NCBI GenBank assembly: GCA_028753945.1
Contig: JAPNXP010000001.1
Location: 12,266,501-12,330,500 of the forward strand
Direction of reading: 5' to 3'
From: Hexactinellida sp. DTS-2022
Lineage: Eukaryota; Porifera; Hexactinellida
DNA length: 64,000 nt
Shown here: one piece after another, positions 1-10,800 of the stretch
Layout of the letters: each line of letters opens with the position of its first letter
How positions within the stretch are numbered: the first letter of the stretch is position 1
Made by a program: the position numbers and the translations under genes
Notes under the pieces: generated by a model
The model's input: only the letters and a program-made list of their open reading frames with translations
The model's database searches: none
Told to the model about the DNA's origin: nothing

Positions 1-3000
1 TCCAATCCAACGTGTTCCCAACGGACCCAAGAATACCCAGATATCTATATTAAATAACAAAGCAGTTGCAAAGAGTTCAAGATCAGTAGCCCATTTCCCA
101 CTCTTCCTCATTCCTGTTTTGTTGACCCAGTCTTGTACATTTCGATAATTACCCTGCGTATAAACATATTTTGTGCGTAAATATTTATTGCAACTCATAC
201 TTAGGTCACCTAGCATATTATCAATTATTAGCTCCCTAAACTCTGCATGGAAATCTTGACTACCAGTGATGAGATAAGAAATTGTCGAGAAATAGCAATT
301 TCCATCGCCAATTATATATTGAGTCAAGTTTGGCGAATAACTAAATAAACTTTCTTCATTATCTACAATATCATTATAGGAGTACGGTAACTCCTCGCGA
401 AAGTGAAACTTCCACTTTTTACATGTAGAAATCTGCCAGTCTGTATGTGGCGGACGAAAGCTTGGTAGTACATATCGTATTAGCCCCGTCTCAACTATTT
501 CCTCATCTGTAATTATAGAGGCCACTCGCATTACCTTTGATGCAGTTTGCGTACGTAAACTAGATAACTTTTCGCATTTTCGTGGGACAAATTTACGCTT
601 AATTTTACATATTTTATTTTTCTTCTCAACTTTTTTCTTCTTAAATGTTTGAAATTCATATGATTTAGGTTGTAAATAACCGCAATACACTTTCTTTTTT
701 CGTGACCATTCTTCAACACTTTCCTCTTCCAAACTATTTCTTACTCTTTTATGACCTTTAAATACCTTATTCGCTCGCGGGTGAAAGGCAAATTGAAACG
801 CTGATAACCTACTTACTATACCAGGATACAACAATTGTATCAAATCTCCAGGCCTCAAATTAGTTTTGGATTCCAAAATATTTAACTTCACAATACGCAT
901 CCAATTCTCCACAATAGCGTTGCTAAAGATGCTAGTCTTGTTCTTATCCGCTACACTAATAGGTCCTAAGATTATTCCACTCCATAAAGGTAATATAGGT
1001 AGGTAGAATGTTAACAAGTATTCTATAAGCTCAGGATTATAACAAGGATTTGGATCTGCATTTTTTCCTGGATTATTGTTGATCCAAGATTTGCAATTTT
1101 TTGCAATATTTACAAAATGTTTGCCGAAAGGGGATTTTTCTCTGTATGTTTTACTATCCTTGTTATCAATAGCAATATTATTATCGTCCATATGTTCTTC
1201 AACCAAATATTCATTAGTCTCTGAGGAGTTTACGGAATCATTACTAATGAATGTTTCTAGCAAATGAGTATGTGTCTTTACTATTGCACTTAAAGAACTA
1301 CTCATAAATACAATGCATAAAGATTGGAATAAATTATTGATACTTGTCATTTCAACAGCGCGTACAATAAATCCGATACTATGTAAAAACAGTTTTCTCA
1401 CTTCTTTTTGTAGTTTAAATTTTTTATTTATATGAAATCCTATGCTGTGCATTAAATGAGCCGAACATAAGTGAAGAATTACTTTAAAGTCCGTCTCATT
1501 AACTGCAGAATTTACATCTACCATATTCCAACACTTATGGAGATAAGTATCTATATCACACTTGAGAAAAATACTACAAGAACTGTGAATCAAAACCCAG
1601 CTGAAATCTATTTCAACTTGTGAAATGTTTAGATCGCCCAGTATTTTCTTTGCATCAAGGGACCATTTGTGCAAAAAATAACTTATTTCAGCACTGGTGT
1701 GTCCTGAACTAATCATTTCTGCTAGTGGAATTGGACTAGTGGAGTAAGTAGGATGTCTTACAGTTAGAGCGTAATAGAATACTTTCTTTAGTGAGGGTTC
1801 TATTTTCCTAACAATTGATCCTGTGGCATCCAAGTGAAGAACAATTCTTGTATCTTTAAACAATTTCAATATTTTGATTTGATCTTCAGTGTACATATGT
1901 ACAATAAAAGGATTATGACTTAGTGACTGTATGTAACCTCTAACATGAAGGCCAATAACACTATTTCTATAATACTGTTGTAAGCTAATTAACTCAGTCC
2001 AGTTATCATTAGAATACCTCTGTAAACTAGACAAATCAAATTTAGCTTTTCGCAGGACTGCAGAACTTCTAACCTTATTTAGGTTACCATAATTAAGCGC
2101 TAAGTTTGTGTTCTCTACAGAATCAAATTGATCATAGAAATATGCATTTACAGATGTATCTGCTACCCCTCTAGCTACTTCTAACCTATGCGAATGTGAT
2201 AAATTTCGTGAGTGCACAGTTGTATTATCGAAATGCTGTTCAGATAAGGTTCCATAAGCTACATACTCCACAATAATATTTTCATCAATTTTACACTCCA
2301 ACGGCTCTTTCTTTATTACAAATGTAAATTCAAAACAATCTTTAAACTTACACACTGCTTTAGCTCTAAAAAAACAGCTATTTTGTTTTCTACTACTAAG
2401 TTTATTAACCTTTTTGTATTGAAAAGAAAGAACACATACAAAATTTCCCTCGATTTTTGAACTAAATAAATTGGTCCAATCTTTAGAAAATACTACAGAG
2501 TCTCCATGAATTAGTGTAATACTTTTCCATTCCATTCCACTTAGCAAAAATTCACCACAGATTTCCTCACTAAACATGGATTGTTCAACTATGATTTCAT
2601 TACCCAGAGTACTGTCGTCATCTTCTGATGGCACTAGCAATTTGGACTCAGGGATATTAGAGGTAATAACAATTTCAGGTTGCGGGTCATCGGTAGATGA
2701 CAATACCGGGACTTGTTGATTTGAAGAAGAAGAAGAGGTATGATGCAATTTTAGGCACAGAGATTCATGAAATGAGCTTAAAGTATCTGAACTTTCTCGA
2801 CAGGCTAGAATAAAGCTAGTGAATAAATCTAGTTGTTGCACTGTGATAGCTATATATGAATTCCCGAATAGCTCTAATATCCTACAACTAATGTTTTCAA
2901 CTAAAATCCACGCTTCCACTAAGTTACAATTTCGCCTGATTAGTCGAATCCATTGCATTGACTCCATTAGACAGCAACTAAACTTTTTCGACTGGTCGTG

Positions 3001-3612
3001 GAGTTTGTCATCCACTAGCATGAACTCACCACTAACAAGCGGACACTCTAAGCTGAAAAATTTCATTGCATCTAACCATAGACTATTATTACAGTTTATG
3101 AATGACCAAAAATGGCTATCAGTCCTCCCTGTTTGGGGAGGAGGAGAAGCTATCTTAGACATGAGACCGTAAAGCTGGCAGTCATCGCAACCAGATGCCA
3201 ATAAACCTAGCAAACTGTTATTCGTTACGTCTCGCTGTAAACTAGGAAAACTGAAATCGATTTCATCCAAACTCCTCTTACTGAGTTCTATAGTGTCAGG
3301 ATATGAGCTAGCAGATACTAACTGAGTACTGATATGCTCTACTGCCAATCGGGATACATCATTGGTGATAGACTTACGCGTACTGATCATTTGCTTTACG
3401 AGATGCTGAAAGTTTCCTCTATTCAATCTCCATTTGGAGCTGAGAGAATCGCGCTTAGTAGCCTTGTTTTTTCCAAAAAGAATAATTGATAATTTTCCCC
3501 AGACAGATTTTGGCTTATGTTTGTCTCCTTTGTTCAAAGCATCTCTTACGCTATCGAAGCTTTCATAGCCGAGTTTCTGGAGAGCTTCCACGAATTGCTC
3601 TATTGAAGTCAT
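1..3612 (-). CDS. MULE/foldback-type transposase fused to OTU-like protease, partial
   Basis: Translating the minus strand from the ATG at 3612-3610 gives an open frame of 1,204 codons without a stop, leaving the window at base 1. A MULE-type catalytic core can be proposed: Asp in LHLDATGS (1828-1830), Asp in VEIDFSW (1606-1608), a CSAHLMH Cys/His motif after it, and Glu in NAIVENW (907-909). The second-to-third spacing (about 233 residues) is long for the family, so the Glu is tentative. Near the edge, GDGNCYF (about 290-309; Asp 304-306, Cys 295-297) followed by WATDLELFATAL matches the OTU cysteine-protease signature; the catalytic His would lie outside. OTU-type proteases attached to Mutator/foldback transposases are known. 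The N-terminal 600 residues are unrecognised. The intact frame suggests a young or still active element. A foldback element starts 50 bp upstream of the ATG. Confidence 0.72.
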   Translation of the reverse strand, partial: MTSIEQFVEALQKLGYESFDSVRDALNKGDKHKPKSVWGKLSIILFGKNKATKRDSLSSKWRLNRGNFQHLVKQMISTRKSITNDVSRLAVEHISTQLVSASSYPDTIELSKRSLDEIDFSFPSLQRDVTNNSLLGLLASGCDDCQLYGLMSKIASPPPQTGRTDSHFWSFINCNNSLWLDAMKFFSLECPLVSGEFMLVDDKLHDQSKKFSCCLMESMQWIRLIRRNCNLVEAWILVENISCRILELFGNSYIAITVQQLDLFTSFILACRESSDTLSSFHESLCLKLHHTSSSSSNQQVPVLSSTDDPQPEIVITSNIPESKLLVPSEDDDSTLGNEIIVEQSMFSEEICGEFLLSGMEWKSITLIHGDSVVFSKDWTNLFSSKIEGNFVCVLSFQYKKVNKLSSRKQNSCFFRAKAVCKFKDCFEFTFVIKKEPLECKIDENIIVEYVAYGTLSEQHFDNTTVHSRNLSHSHRLEVARGVADTSVNAYFYDQFDSVENTNLALNYGNLNKVRSSAVLRKAKFDLSSLQRYSNDNWTELISLQQYYRNSVIGLHVRGYIQSLSHNPFIVHMYTEDQIKILKLFKDTRIVLHLDATGSIVRKIEPSLKKVFYYALTVRHPTYSTSPIPLAEMISSGHTSAEISYFLHKWSLDAKKILGDLNISQVEIDFSWVLIHSSCSIFLKCDIDTYLHKCWNMVDVNSAVNETDFKVILHLCSAHLMHSIGFHINKKFKLQKEVRKLFLHSIGFIVRAVEMTSINNLFQSLCIVFMSSSLSAIVKTHTHLLETFISNDSVNSSETNEYLVEEHMDDNNIAIDNKDSKTYREKSPFGKHFVNIAKNCKSWINNNPGKNADPNPCYNPELIEYLLTFYLPILPLWSGIILGPISVADKNKTSIFSNAIVENWMRIVKLNILESKTNLRPGDLIQLLYPGIVSRLSAFQFAFHPRANKVFKGHKRVRNSLEEESVEEWSRKKKVYCGYLQPKSYEFQTFKKKKVEKKNKICKIKRKFVPRKCEKLSSLRTQTASKVMRVASIITDEEIVETGLIRYVLPSFRPPHTDWQISTCKKWKFHFREELPYSYNDIVDNEESLFSYSPNLTQYIIGDGNCYFSTISYLITGSQDFHAEFRELIIDNMLGDLSMSCNKYLRTKYVYTQGNYRNVQDWVNKTGMRKSGKWATDLELFATALLFNIDIWVFLGPLGTRWIG

Positions 3613-3662
3613 TACTAGATGAAATAATAATAATAATTTTAATTAATCAATACATATATATA

Positions 3663-4922
3663 GGGGCTGACTGAATAGTGGAATCTAGTGGAATCTAGTG
3701 GAATCCAGTGGAATCCAGTGGAATCTAGTGGAACCTAGTGGAATCCAGTGGAATCTAGTGGAATCTAGGGTGACTGAATGGTGGAATCTAGTGGAATCTA
3801 GTGGAATCCAGTGGAATCTAGTGGAATCTAGTGGAATTACTAAATTTTAGTGGAATTGACTGAACGGTGGAATCGAGTGGATTTTCTAAAAACCGACTGA
3901 ACAGTGGAATCGAGTGGAATCTTTGACTGAATAGTGGAATCGAGTGGAATCGAGTGGAATTTGACTGAATAGTGGAATCTAGTGGAATCGAGTGGAATTT
4001 GACTGAATAGTGGAATCTAGTGGAATCTAGTGGAATTTGACTGAATAGTGGAATCGAGTGGAATCGAGTGGAATTTGACTGAATAGTGGAATCTAGTGGA
4101 ATCTAGTGGAATTTGACTGAATAGTGGAATCTAGTGGAATTTGACTGAATAGTGGAATCGAGTGGAATTTGATTAAATTGTTAAACACTACGTATATGCT
4201 ATAAGCTACGTGTGTATCATATTACGTTAATTTTCGCCCATGTAAAATTGTTTGCAACGATTAAACTAGTGTTGTGCATGAAGTGGCACAATATGATACT
4301 ATATTAGTATTCTTACTAATTATCTCTATTGAACTGCCCAATGAATACCAACTGGATTTGATAAGGAATTGTTGATAAATAATGTTAATAAGATGTGTCT
4401 AAATAACATGGTAACAAAGCCTAACTAATAAATCCTATTGTGTCACTTCATGCACAACACTAGTTCAATCATTGCAAACAATTTTACATGGGCGAAAATT
4501 AACGTAATATGATACACACGTAGCTTATAGCATATACGTAGTGTTTAACAATTTAATCAAATTCCACTCGATTCCACTATTCAGTCAAATTCCACCAGAT
4601 TCCACTCGATTCCACTATTCAGTCAAATTCCACTCGATTCCACTCGATTCCACTATTCAGTCAAATTCCACTCGATTCCACTGTTCAGTCGGTTTTTAAA
4701 AAATCCACTCGATTCCACCGTTCAGTCAATTCCACTAAAATATAGTAATTCCACTAGATTCCACTGGATTCCACTAGATTCCACTAGATTCCACCATTCA
4801 GTCACCCTAGATTCCACTAGATTCCACTAGATTCCACTGGATTCCACTAGGTTCCACTAGATTCCACTATATTCCACTGGATTCCACTAGATTCCACTAG
4901 ATTCCACTATTCAGTCAGCCCC
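3663..4922. mobile_element. Foldback element with repeat-built inverted arms
   Basis: The element begins GGGGCTGACTGAATAGTGG and ends with its exact reverse complement. The left arm (about 3663-4285) and right arm (about 4430-4922) are inverted copies joined by a unique loop of about 140 bp. The outer arms are tandem arrays of a roughly 10 bp unit (TGGAATCTAG and its CGAG variant), broken by TGACTGAATAG; the inner arms are non-repetitive and match over more than 100 bp. A 9 bp direct repeat, ATATATATA, flanks it (3654-3662 and 4923-4931). This is the target-duplication size of Mutator/foldback elements, though the AT-rich flank makes the exact length uncertain. The arms differ in length (about 620 and 490 bp) through repeat number. 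It carries no ORF, so it needs a transposase in trans; the neighbouring MULE-type ORF is a candidate. Confidence 0.85.
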
Positions 4923-4976
4923 ATATATATATACTACTACAGTAGAACCTCGTTAGTACGAACACGGTTAATTAAG

Positions 4977-5083
4977 TCATTACTAGATGAAATAATAATA
5001 ATTATTATAATTAATCAATACATATATATATACTACTACAGTAGAACCTCGTTAGTACGAACACGGTTAATTAATACGAATTT
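4977..5083. repeat. Tandem duplicate of the foldback insertion site
   Basis: This segment repeats the 5' leader of the transposase ORF (TCATTACTAGATGAAATAAT, 3609-3662) joined directly to the sequence that follows the foldback element (4932-4974). It is therefore a second, uninterrupted copy of the roughly 105 bp site into which the foldback element inserted. The copies differ in an ATT/AAT run. Confidence 0.75.
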
Positions 5084-5206
5084 CCGGATAAGAAGAACAG
5101 TTCCACAAAATCAGGTCCTTACAATGGCGATTGAATGGGTATTACTCCGGTTAATACGAACTCCGGATAAAGCGAACAAATTTTTATTGTCCGTTGGTAT
5201 CGACTG
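5039..5206. mobile_element. Pogo/Tigger-like MITE (CAGTAGAACCTCGTTAG family)
   Basis: It starts with CAGTAGAACCTCGTTAG after a TA and carries the subterminal words ACGAAC, GGTTAAT and CCGGATAA in both orientations. It ends near CGACTG. The same terminal family recurs at 4940-4975 (partial), 59870-60012, from 60548, and at 63425-63596. It has no coding capacity. Confidence 0.6.
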
Positions 5207-6238
5207 CATATAGTAATTATATTAGTATTCGAGGCCAGCGGTATTTCCTTCCGCCGGACTTGGGCATCCAAAGCTTGAAGGCCACGTTATTGTAAATTAA
5301 ATTTTAGATCTGATCATTCAAAATGTAGTGGTAAAAATATCGGTCTGGCCATGGCCTGCCCTGGTATTAAAATAAATAACAAAGTAGCTAAAAGGCAAAT
5401 AAAATAAAAAAACTCACTTGAATTGGAAGAATCGACTTGGAGGAATAAAGAAGAGAGCAGAAAATAAATGAGAAGAAAATGGAGATGAGAAATATGCTGT
5501 AAAGTCAAAAAGATCTTTGAAAAAAAAGTGAAAAGTGTGTTTGAAAAAAATGAAATAAATTCGAAGAAAATCAAGTACACGTAGAAGAAAGGCAGTGTAC
5601 CATTTATAGTGAGAAATCATTGAATTATAAACAAGGATATAATAAATTCTGATCAATAGTTATTAGACAACATATTCTACATTGTGGATATTGGATAGGT
5701 ATTCAAATCATCATTGTAAGCCGATTTTAGAAAAATTTATGTTAATAATATTTTTTCAAAAATGAATATTTTGTTTTGAAATTTGCATGACAGGTTGTCA
5801 TAGGTGAGATAGACATGTGATTAAAAGGAAAATTTGATTTGATGGATAATTTTTGAGTTATTATGGAAAAACCGAGGTCTAAATTTGAGCGAAAATTGCT
5901 GAGTCATCTTAAGGAATTTTGACATTTTGGGATTATATATGGGTTGTCACAACTTTCATCTTCCCGCTGATGTGAAAATTTTTCACGTACAGCGTAAACT
6001 TTTTGAGTTATTAGCATAAACGTGAGGTCTGCGAATCCGCCGATGAATCCGCCGCTAAGATAACACTCGTTATTAATTAACTAATAATTAATAACTATTG
6101 AGCAATGAGAATAACTTACTCAACATAATTCCCCAAACAAATTACAGTAATCACAACCCAAAATGAATTTTAGACACGCATTATTAAGTAATGGTGTATA
6201 ACTCATTAGTAATATTATAGCTTTTTTGGGAAGGGAAA
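5207..6238. other. Non-coding, AT-rich spacer
   Basis: I see no supportable gene. The short open frames around 5314-5656 come from a purine/pyrimidine-biased tract and code for Phe/Leu/Ser-rich low-complexity peptides. Confidence 0.6.
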
Positions 6239-6338
6239 GGCCGCGAAGCGGCCGTTAATTGTATCGCGTAGTGCCTAACACGAACGAACAAAAGTCGCGA
6301 AGCGACTTTTGTGAGAGAGTGATCCGTCGCGAAGCGAC
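6239..6338. repeat. Three hairpins with a GCGAAGC core
   Basis: Three perfect short inverted repeats lie within 100 bp, each centred on GCGAAGC: 6239-6253 (6 bp stem), 6290-6310 (9 bp stem) and 6326-6338 (5 bp stem), all with a GAA loop. The heptamer GCGAAGC is known to form an unusually stable DNA mini-hairpin. The patch is GC-rich in an AT-rich setting. I cannot assign a function. Confidence 0.8.
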
Positions 6339-6529
6339 CGAGACCGAAGGGCTCGTAGATTTAAATTCCTATCAGGAATAATCAGAAAAATCTTAATTAA
6401 AATATTATTATTACTATACTACGATCTTATGCTCTATTTATTATGTAATGGAGTCATCAATCAATACACAATTACATTAATTCAACATATTTGCATGATT
6501 GGTCAAGTGTCAATAAAATATTTGATCAA

Positions 6530-6592
6530 TCCCGGGATCCCGGGATCCCGGGATTGAAATGATTCCAATCCCGGAATCCCGGGATTGGAAAA
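6530..6592. repeat. CCCGGGAT palindrome cluster
   Basis: Overlapping CCCGGGATCCCGGG units are followed by an inverted copy (AATCCCGGAATCCCGGGATT). It is non-coding and may be the end of a decayed inverted-repeat element. Confidence 0.6.
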
Positions 6593-6779
6593 AGGCTCCG
6601 GAATTGAGACCCCTAGTCGCAACTAGTTACTCTTTAGACTCGGGAATTAACCTGGTTATATTTATATCTAATAATGTCTGGCCAGTACAGTATTTTCATT
6701 ATTTCAGGAATGTCACTAACAGTAGATATATTACCATACCTGCCAACTGTACATGGATTTTAATCATTTTGGCCTAAAC

Positions 6780-6985
6780 AGCTTAACCACAAATCTCAGA
6801 TTCTCAAAAGTGGTTCCATTGGACTCGCAATGGTTGATTATCCCATATAAAATAACAATTAATAACAATTAATAACAATAGGAGGCATAGTTTAGCTTAT
6901 AATGAAAATTAGAAACTGGCCTTCTCGTTTCATGGCCTTCTCGCTGACATATTTAGCCGATATTAAGTAGGCCATGGCCGCTATA
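6780..6985. mobile_element. Solo arm of the Harbinger-like element
   Basis: This stretch matches the inner inverted arm of the element at 21669-22702 over about 200 bp, including GCTTAACCACAAATCT, AAGTGGTTC and the TAAGTAGGCCATG end. No second arm is visible here, so it is a truncated copy. Confidence 0.65.
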
Positions 6986-7107
6986 AGCTTAAATGTATAA
7001 ATTCATAATATTATTGTTCAAATACTTTTGGCCGGTAGTGTACATATTTCTTAATCATGGAGACAAGATAAAGAACCCTAAATTTATAATCTATAAATTA
7101 AAATAAT

Positions 7108-7660
7108 TTATACACAATCGATAGATAATCGATAAATAATCGATAGAAAATCGATAAATAATCGATAGAAAATCGATAAATAATCGATAGAAATCGAGAT
7201 ATAATCGATAATTAACCATAAATAATTGATAGATTATCAATTATTAAAATTAGAAATACGTAGTCTATAATAATCTGTAAATTTATCGATAGAAATCGAC
7301 TAGTAATCGTAAATAATATACAGTGGAGCCTCCCATAACGGACACTCCAAATAGCGGACAACCTCTAAATAACGGACAACCCTCGTGGCACGGATATATT
7401 TATTTAGCATATGTCTAATAGAAAAGCAACCTCTAAATAGCGGACAACCTCTAAATAACGGACAACGGTTCCGGTCCCAAGGTGTCCGTTGTTCAGAGGC
7501 TCTACTGTATATAGAAAATTGACAAACAATCGATAAATAATCTATAGAAAATCAATAAATAATCGATTGAAAATCAATAAATAATCGATAAATAATCGCT
7601 ACATAATCTATGATCTTCATCGATTATCGATTGGATTGGATTGGATTGGCAACCCTGCCG
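7108..7660. repeat. ATCGATAAATA-type tandem repeat array
   Basis: Diverged repeats of AATCGATAAATAATCGATAG run on both sides of a 187 bp MITE (7321-7507), which evidently inserted into the array. The array ends in GATTGGATTGGATTGG. Confidence 0.75.
7321..7507. mobile_element. Pogo/Tigger-like MITE, 187 bp
   Basis: It begins CAGTGGAGCCTCCCATAACG and ends CAGAGGCTCTACTG. TA dinucleotides flank it at 7319-7320 and 7508-7509. Subterminal CTCTAAATAACGGACAAC words repeat inside. The ends and TA target duplication fit the pogo branch of Tc1/mariner. It is non-autonomous. Confidence 0.8.
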
Positions 7661-7810
7661 CTAATAGAGGTTCATTTGTATCGAAATTAACGAATATGGA
7701 CCAAAATTTCCCCGCTTAGAGGTTGCACTGTCATATATATTATTATTACACTATATAGTGACTCGTGCCACTATCGCAATCCATGCCGCTCCCTTAAAGT
7801 GGTACTTTGA

Positions 7811-10800
7811 TTACACGAAGTTGCACCGGAAACGAAATTCTACTATCATTGGTACTACGTACGTAAATATACTTAAACTGTTAAAAGAAAGTGGATTCAC
7901 AATAAGAAACCATAAAACTAAGAACTTACAATTTTCTAGCTGTGCCATTATAAGAGATTGATCAGGACGGTTCCACATTATATCAGCATCAGGAAACATG
8001 ATATCAGCAATTATTGGAAACTGTGACTTCACAAGATCCAATATGTTGGAACCGTGTTCAATTGCCTCCCTGGCTGTACTAACTGAAATGTGCTCCATTG
8101 GCAAACAACAGCCTATACCGGGTGTCATTAAAGGATTTCTGGCATTCTCGTCAAAGTTAAGAAGAGAAATGCAATTAAATCTAAAGGCTGAATAAGCAGA
8201 ACAAGAGGGGAAAAAATTCTTAACAAGCTCCAAAAGAATGTCTAGATTCCGTTGACAAGAGATATTAGCTTCTTTGAATCTGTGCAAATAAAGAATTGCA
8301 ATACAAGTCTTCATTGCACACTCGAAACAGTTAGTACAAGCATGAGAAGGAAATATGTCACTACCACTATCTTCAGAAACTAGTTTTTTAGCTGCTCTCA
8401 AGTCACATTGAGCAGTGCGGATCCATAGTTTAGCAGTGAACTTGTCCACTCCGAGTTTGCTTTCTGATATGGGAGGAATGTCACTGGTAGGATCGGGATC
8501 AGTGTGAATAATCTGAAACAGCATTGGTCTGGTTACACCTGCACTTGCAGCTGATGCGCGCGTGGTAGAGAAAATGGATTTTAGAGGGACTGGAGGTTTG
8601 GCAGGAGATTGAGGTAAGATTATACTGGATATAAAAGGACACCGTTGGATGTTATAAGAATCCAACTTGTGCATAATATCGCAGGTATTCTCACAGGATA
8701 AGCATAGATCTAAAGCAAATAACATACCACTGAAGATGTTTCCAAGGTGTAGGTTCAGCGCATAGGTCAGATCATTGAAGAAGTTAACATCGGTCATTTT
8801 TAAACCATTGGCATATAAAACCGAGTTTTCAATAAAACAATCATAAATATCGCGTTTCTGAACAACGCAACCGGTGTGATCATTAGTTACTCGGAGTGTA
8901 ATACTATTCAGAGTTTTAATAGTTAAATTTTGAAGAACTTGAAAAATAGTCAAGAAATGGGGGTCTTTAGCAATTTTTGGTTCATCGGTAATATCTTTAA
9001 CAACATCATTATTTATTCTAATTAGGTTCAAGTTTCCATTACCATCGGATTTAGTAGCATCATAATATATGCGAATCAAACCTTCAGCGAATTCTCTGCA
9101 CTTAAGTAGGTACTCTAAAGCTCTTGATTCATCTTGGAAGCGAGGACTAGAAGCCATCCCAACTAAATTAGGGTCCAGACTTTCGTGAATTATCCTACTC
9201 AAGTGTTTGATCTTAAGAGAAGAAGGTGGGTCACAAGATCCCCGAGAGTTAGGTTGGAGTTCGAGAAGTATTTGAAGATGTGACAAGTCAGGGAAATCTT
9301 TCAAATGAACCTTCAGTCTTGTGTTGTCTATATACACTACACTCTCAATAGGTACAATATCAAAATCTTCTGAGAGTACTTTAATCGATTGAATATCTAG
9401 ATCGAAAGGAATGCATGAGTCTTCTGCTTTCCGTAGTGATGCGATGAACAAATGGAATGTATTGATACTAAGTTCCTTTCTTTCTACTCCTAGTGTCGTG
9501 TCACAGTTGATATCCTCCAACACATCCACGTAATGCTGGTAAGTAGGAGAGTCAGCCACGCCAACAAGTTCAAGAAAGGAGCGGTACTTCTTGAGGGAGT
9601 CAGGTAGTTTGAATAAATAATCCCTCAATAGAATGTCCAGGGAGAATACCATGTTCCTGGGATAGAAAAGACTACCATCATAAAATATACACTTCATTTT
9701 ACGGAGTTTATGAACATCACTGGGATCGCTACAATTATCAGTTAAATATTTGTATGTATGACTGAATAGCAATTCAACGAGAATTAAATTTTTTTCATGG
9801 TCAATAATTTTTTGTAGGTTAAGGCAGATTAGCTCAAAGTGTTTAATAACAGTTTGAATTTTGGGTTTTGAACGTATTTGCAAATAAGATCCTGGTGAGT
9901 TAGGCCCTTCAGTACTAATCTTCGAAACCAGTAAATCGTGAATGTAGGTAGACGCGCAACAACAATGTTGGAAACTAGATAATTCGGCTTCATTGAATGA
10001 TACAAAATTTGTAGTAAAAATAGCGGTATTTGGCATGTATTTCAAAACTGGCAAAAATCTAATTAAAGCAAGTTTACGTAGAAGACAGATATTATCATTA
10101 CTCATTTCAATACCACTTGAAAGTACAGCAACTAATGAGGATAGTGGAACGTTTCTATCTTTTGATTTTAACAATATTTTATTATCTTGTATCATGATAG
10201 CGGATTTAACTATTGAAGCTAAATCAGGTTCGTCATGTAACCCAGCCTTGGATAATATGGACTGATCTGCCATAGACCATTCAGTGGGTAAGATCAAATT
10301 AGGGAAGAACAAATTGTACAATTGAACACTGGGTGAGTACAATTCATGTAAAGAATATAAGTTCATTGACTCCGGTTTTAATATGAATTTAATGGATTTG
10401 AGTTTGTTGATAAAATCATTATAAACAGGTGTCGAATGTGCAGCATTTAATAAGGTTATTTGCTCGTCAATATCTAGCTGTGTAAAATATGGTATAACAT
10501 ACTCCATGTAAAATCCACTCAACGTTATTATTTTTATATTCAATTTATTTGTCATGTGTTTAATCATTGAGTCTTGCTTCGAATTTGACATAAATATAAT
10601 AATTCCATTCCTAGTTAGTATATCAGTCATTATGGTGCCTATTTTGACATTTGCATTGATTATGAAACAACTTTTGAAGTCATTTATTGAACACAATAGT
10701 TTGCTGTGAGCTACGAAGATTTTGAGAGAGGATAATATCTCGATATCTCTCAATGGTAAAATAGAAATGTTATTGGTATAGAATAAATTTCTAATTGAGG

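Noticed and set aside
3663..4922. CRISPR-like array
   Set aside because: The units are contiguous TGGAATCTAG repeats without unique spacers, arranged as an inverted pair with target duplication.
5314..5656. Phe/Leu-rich minus-strand peptides
   Set aside because: They come from a low-complexity purine-rich tract and have no domain, promoter or conservation clue.
6239..6360. Bacterial insertion or contamination
   Set aside because: The GC-rich hairpins are short and embedded in ordinary AT-rich host sequence without any coding region.
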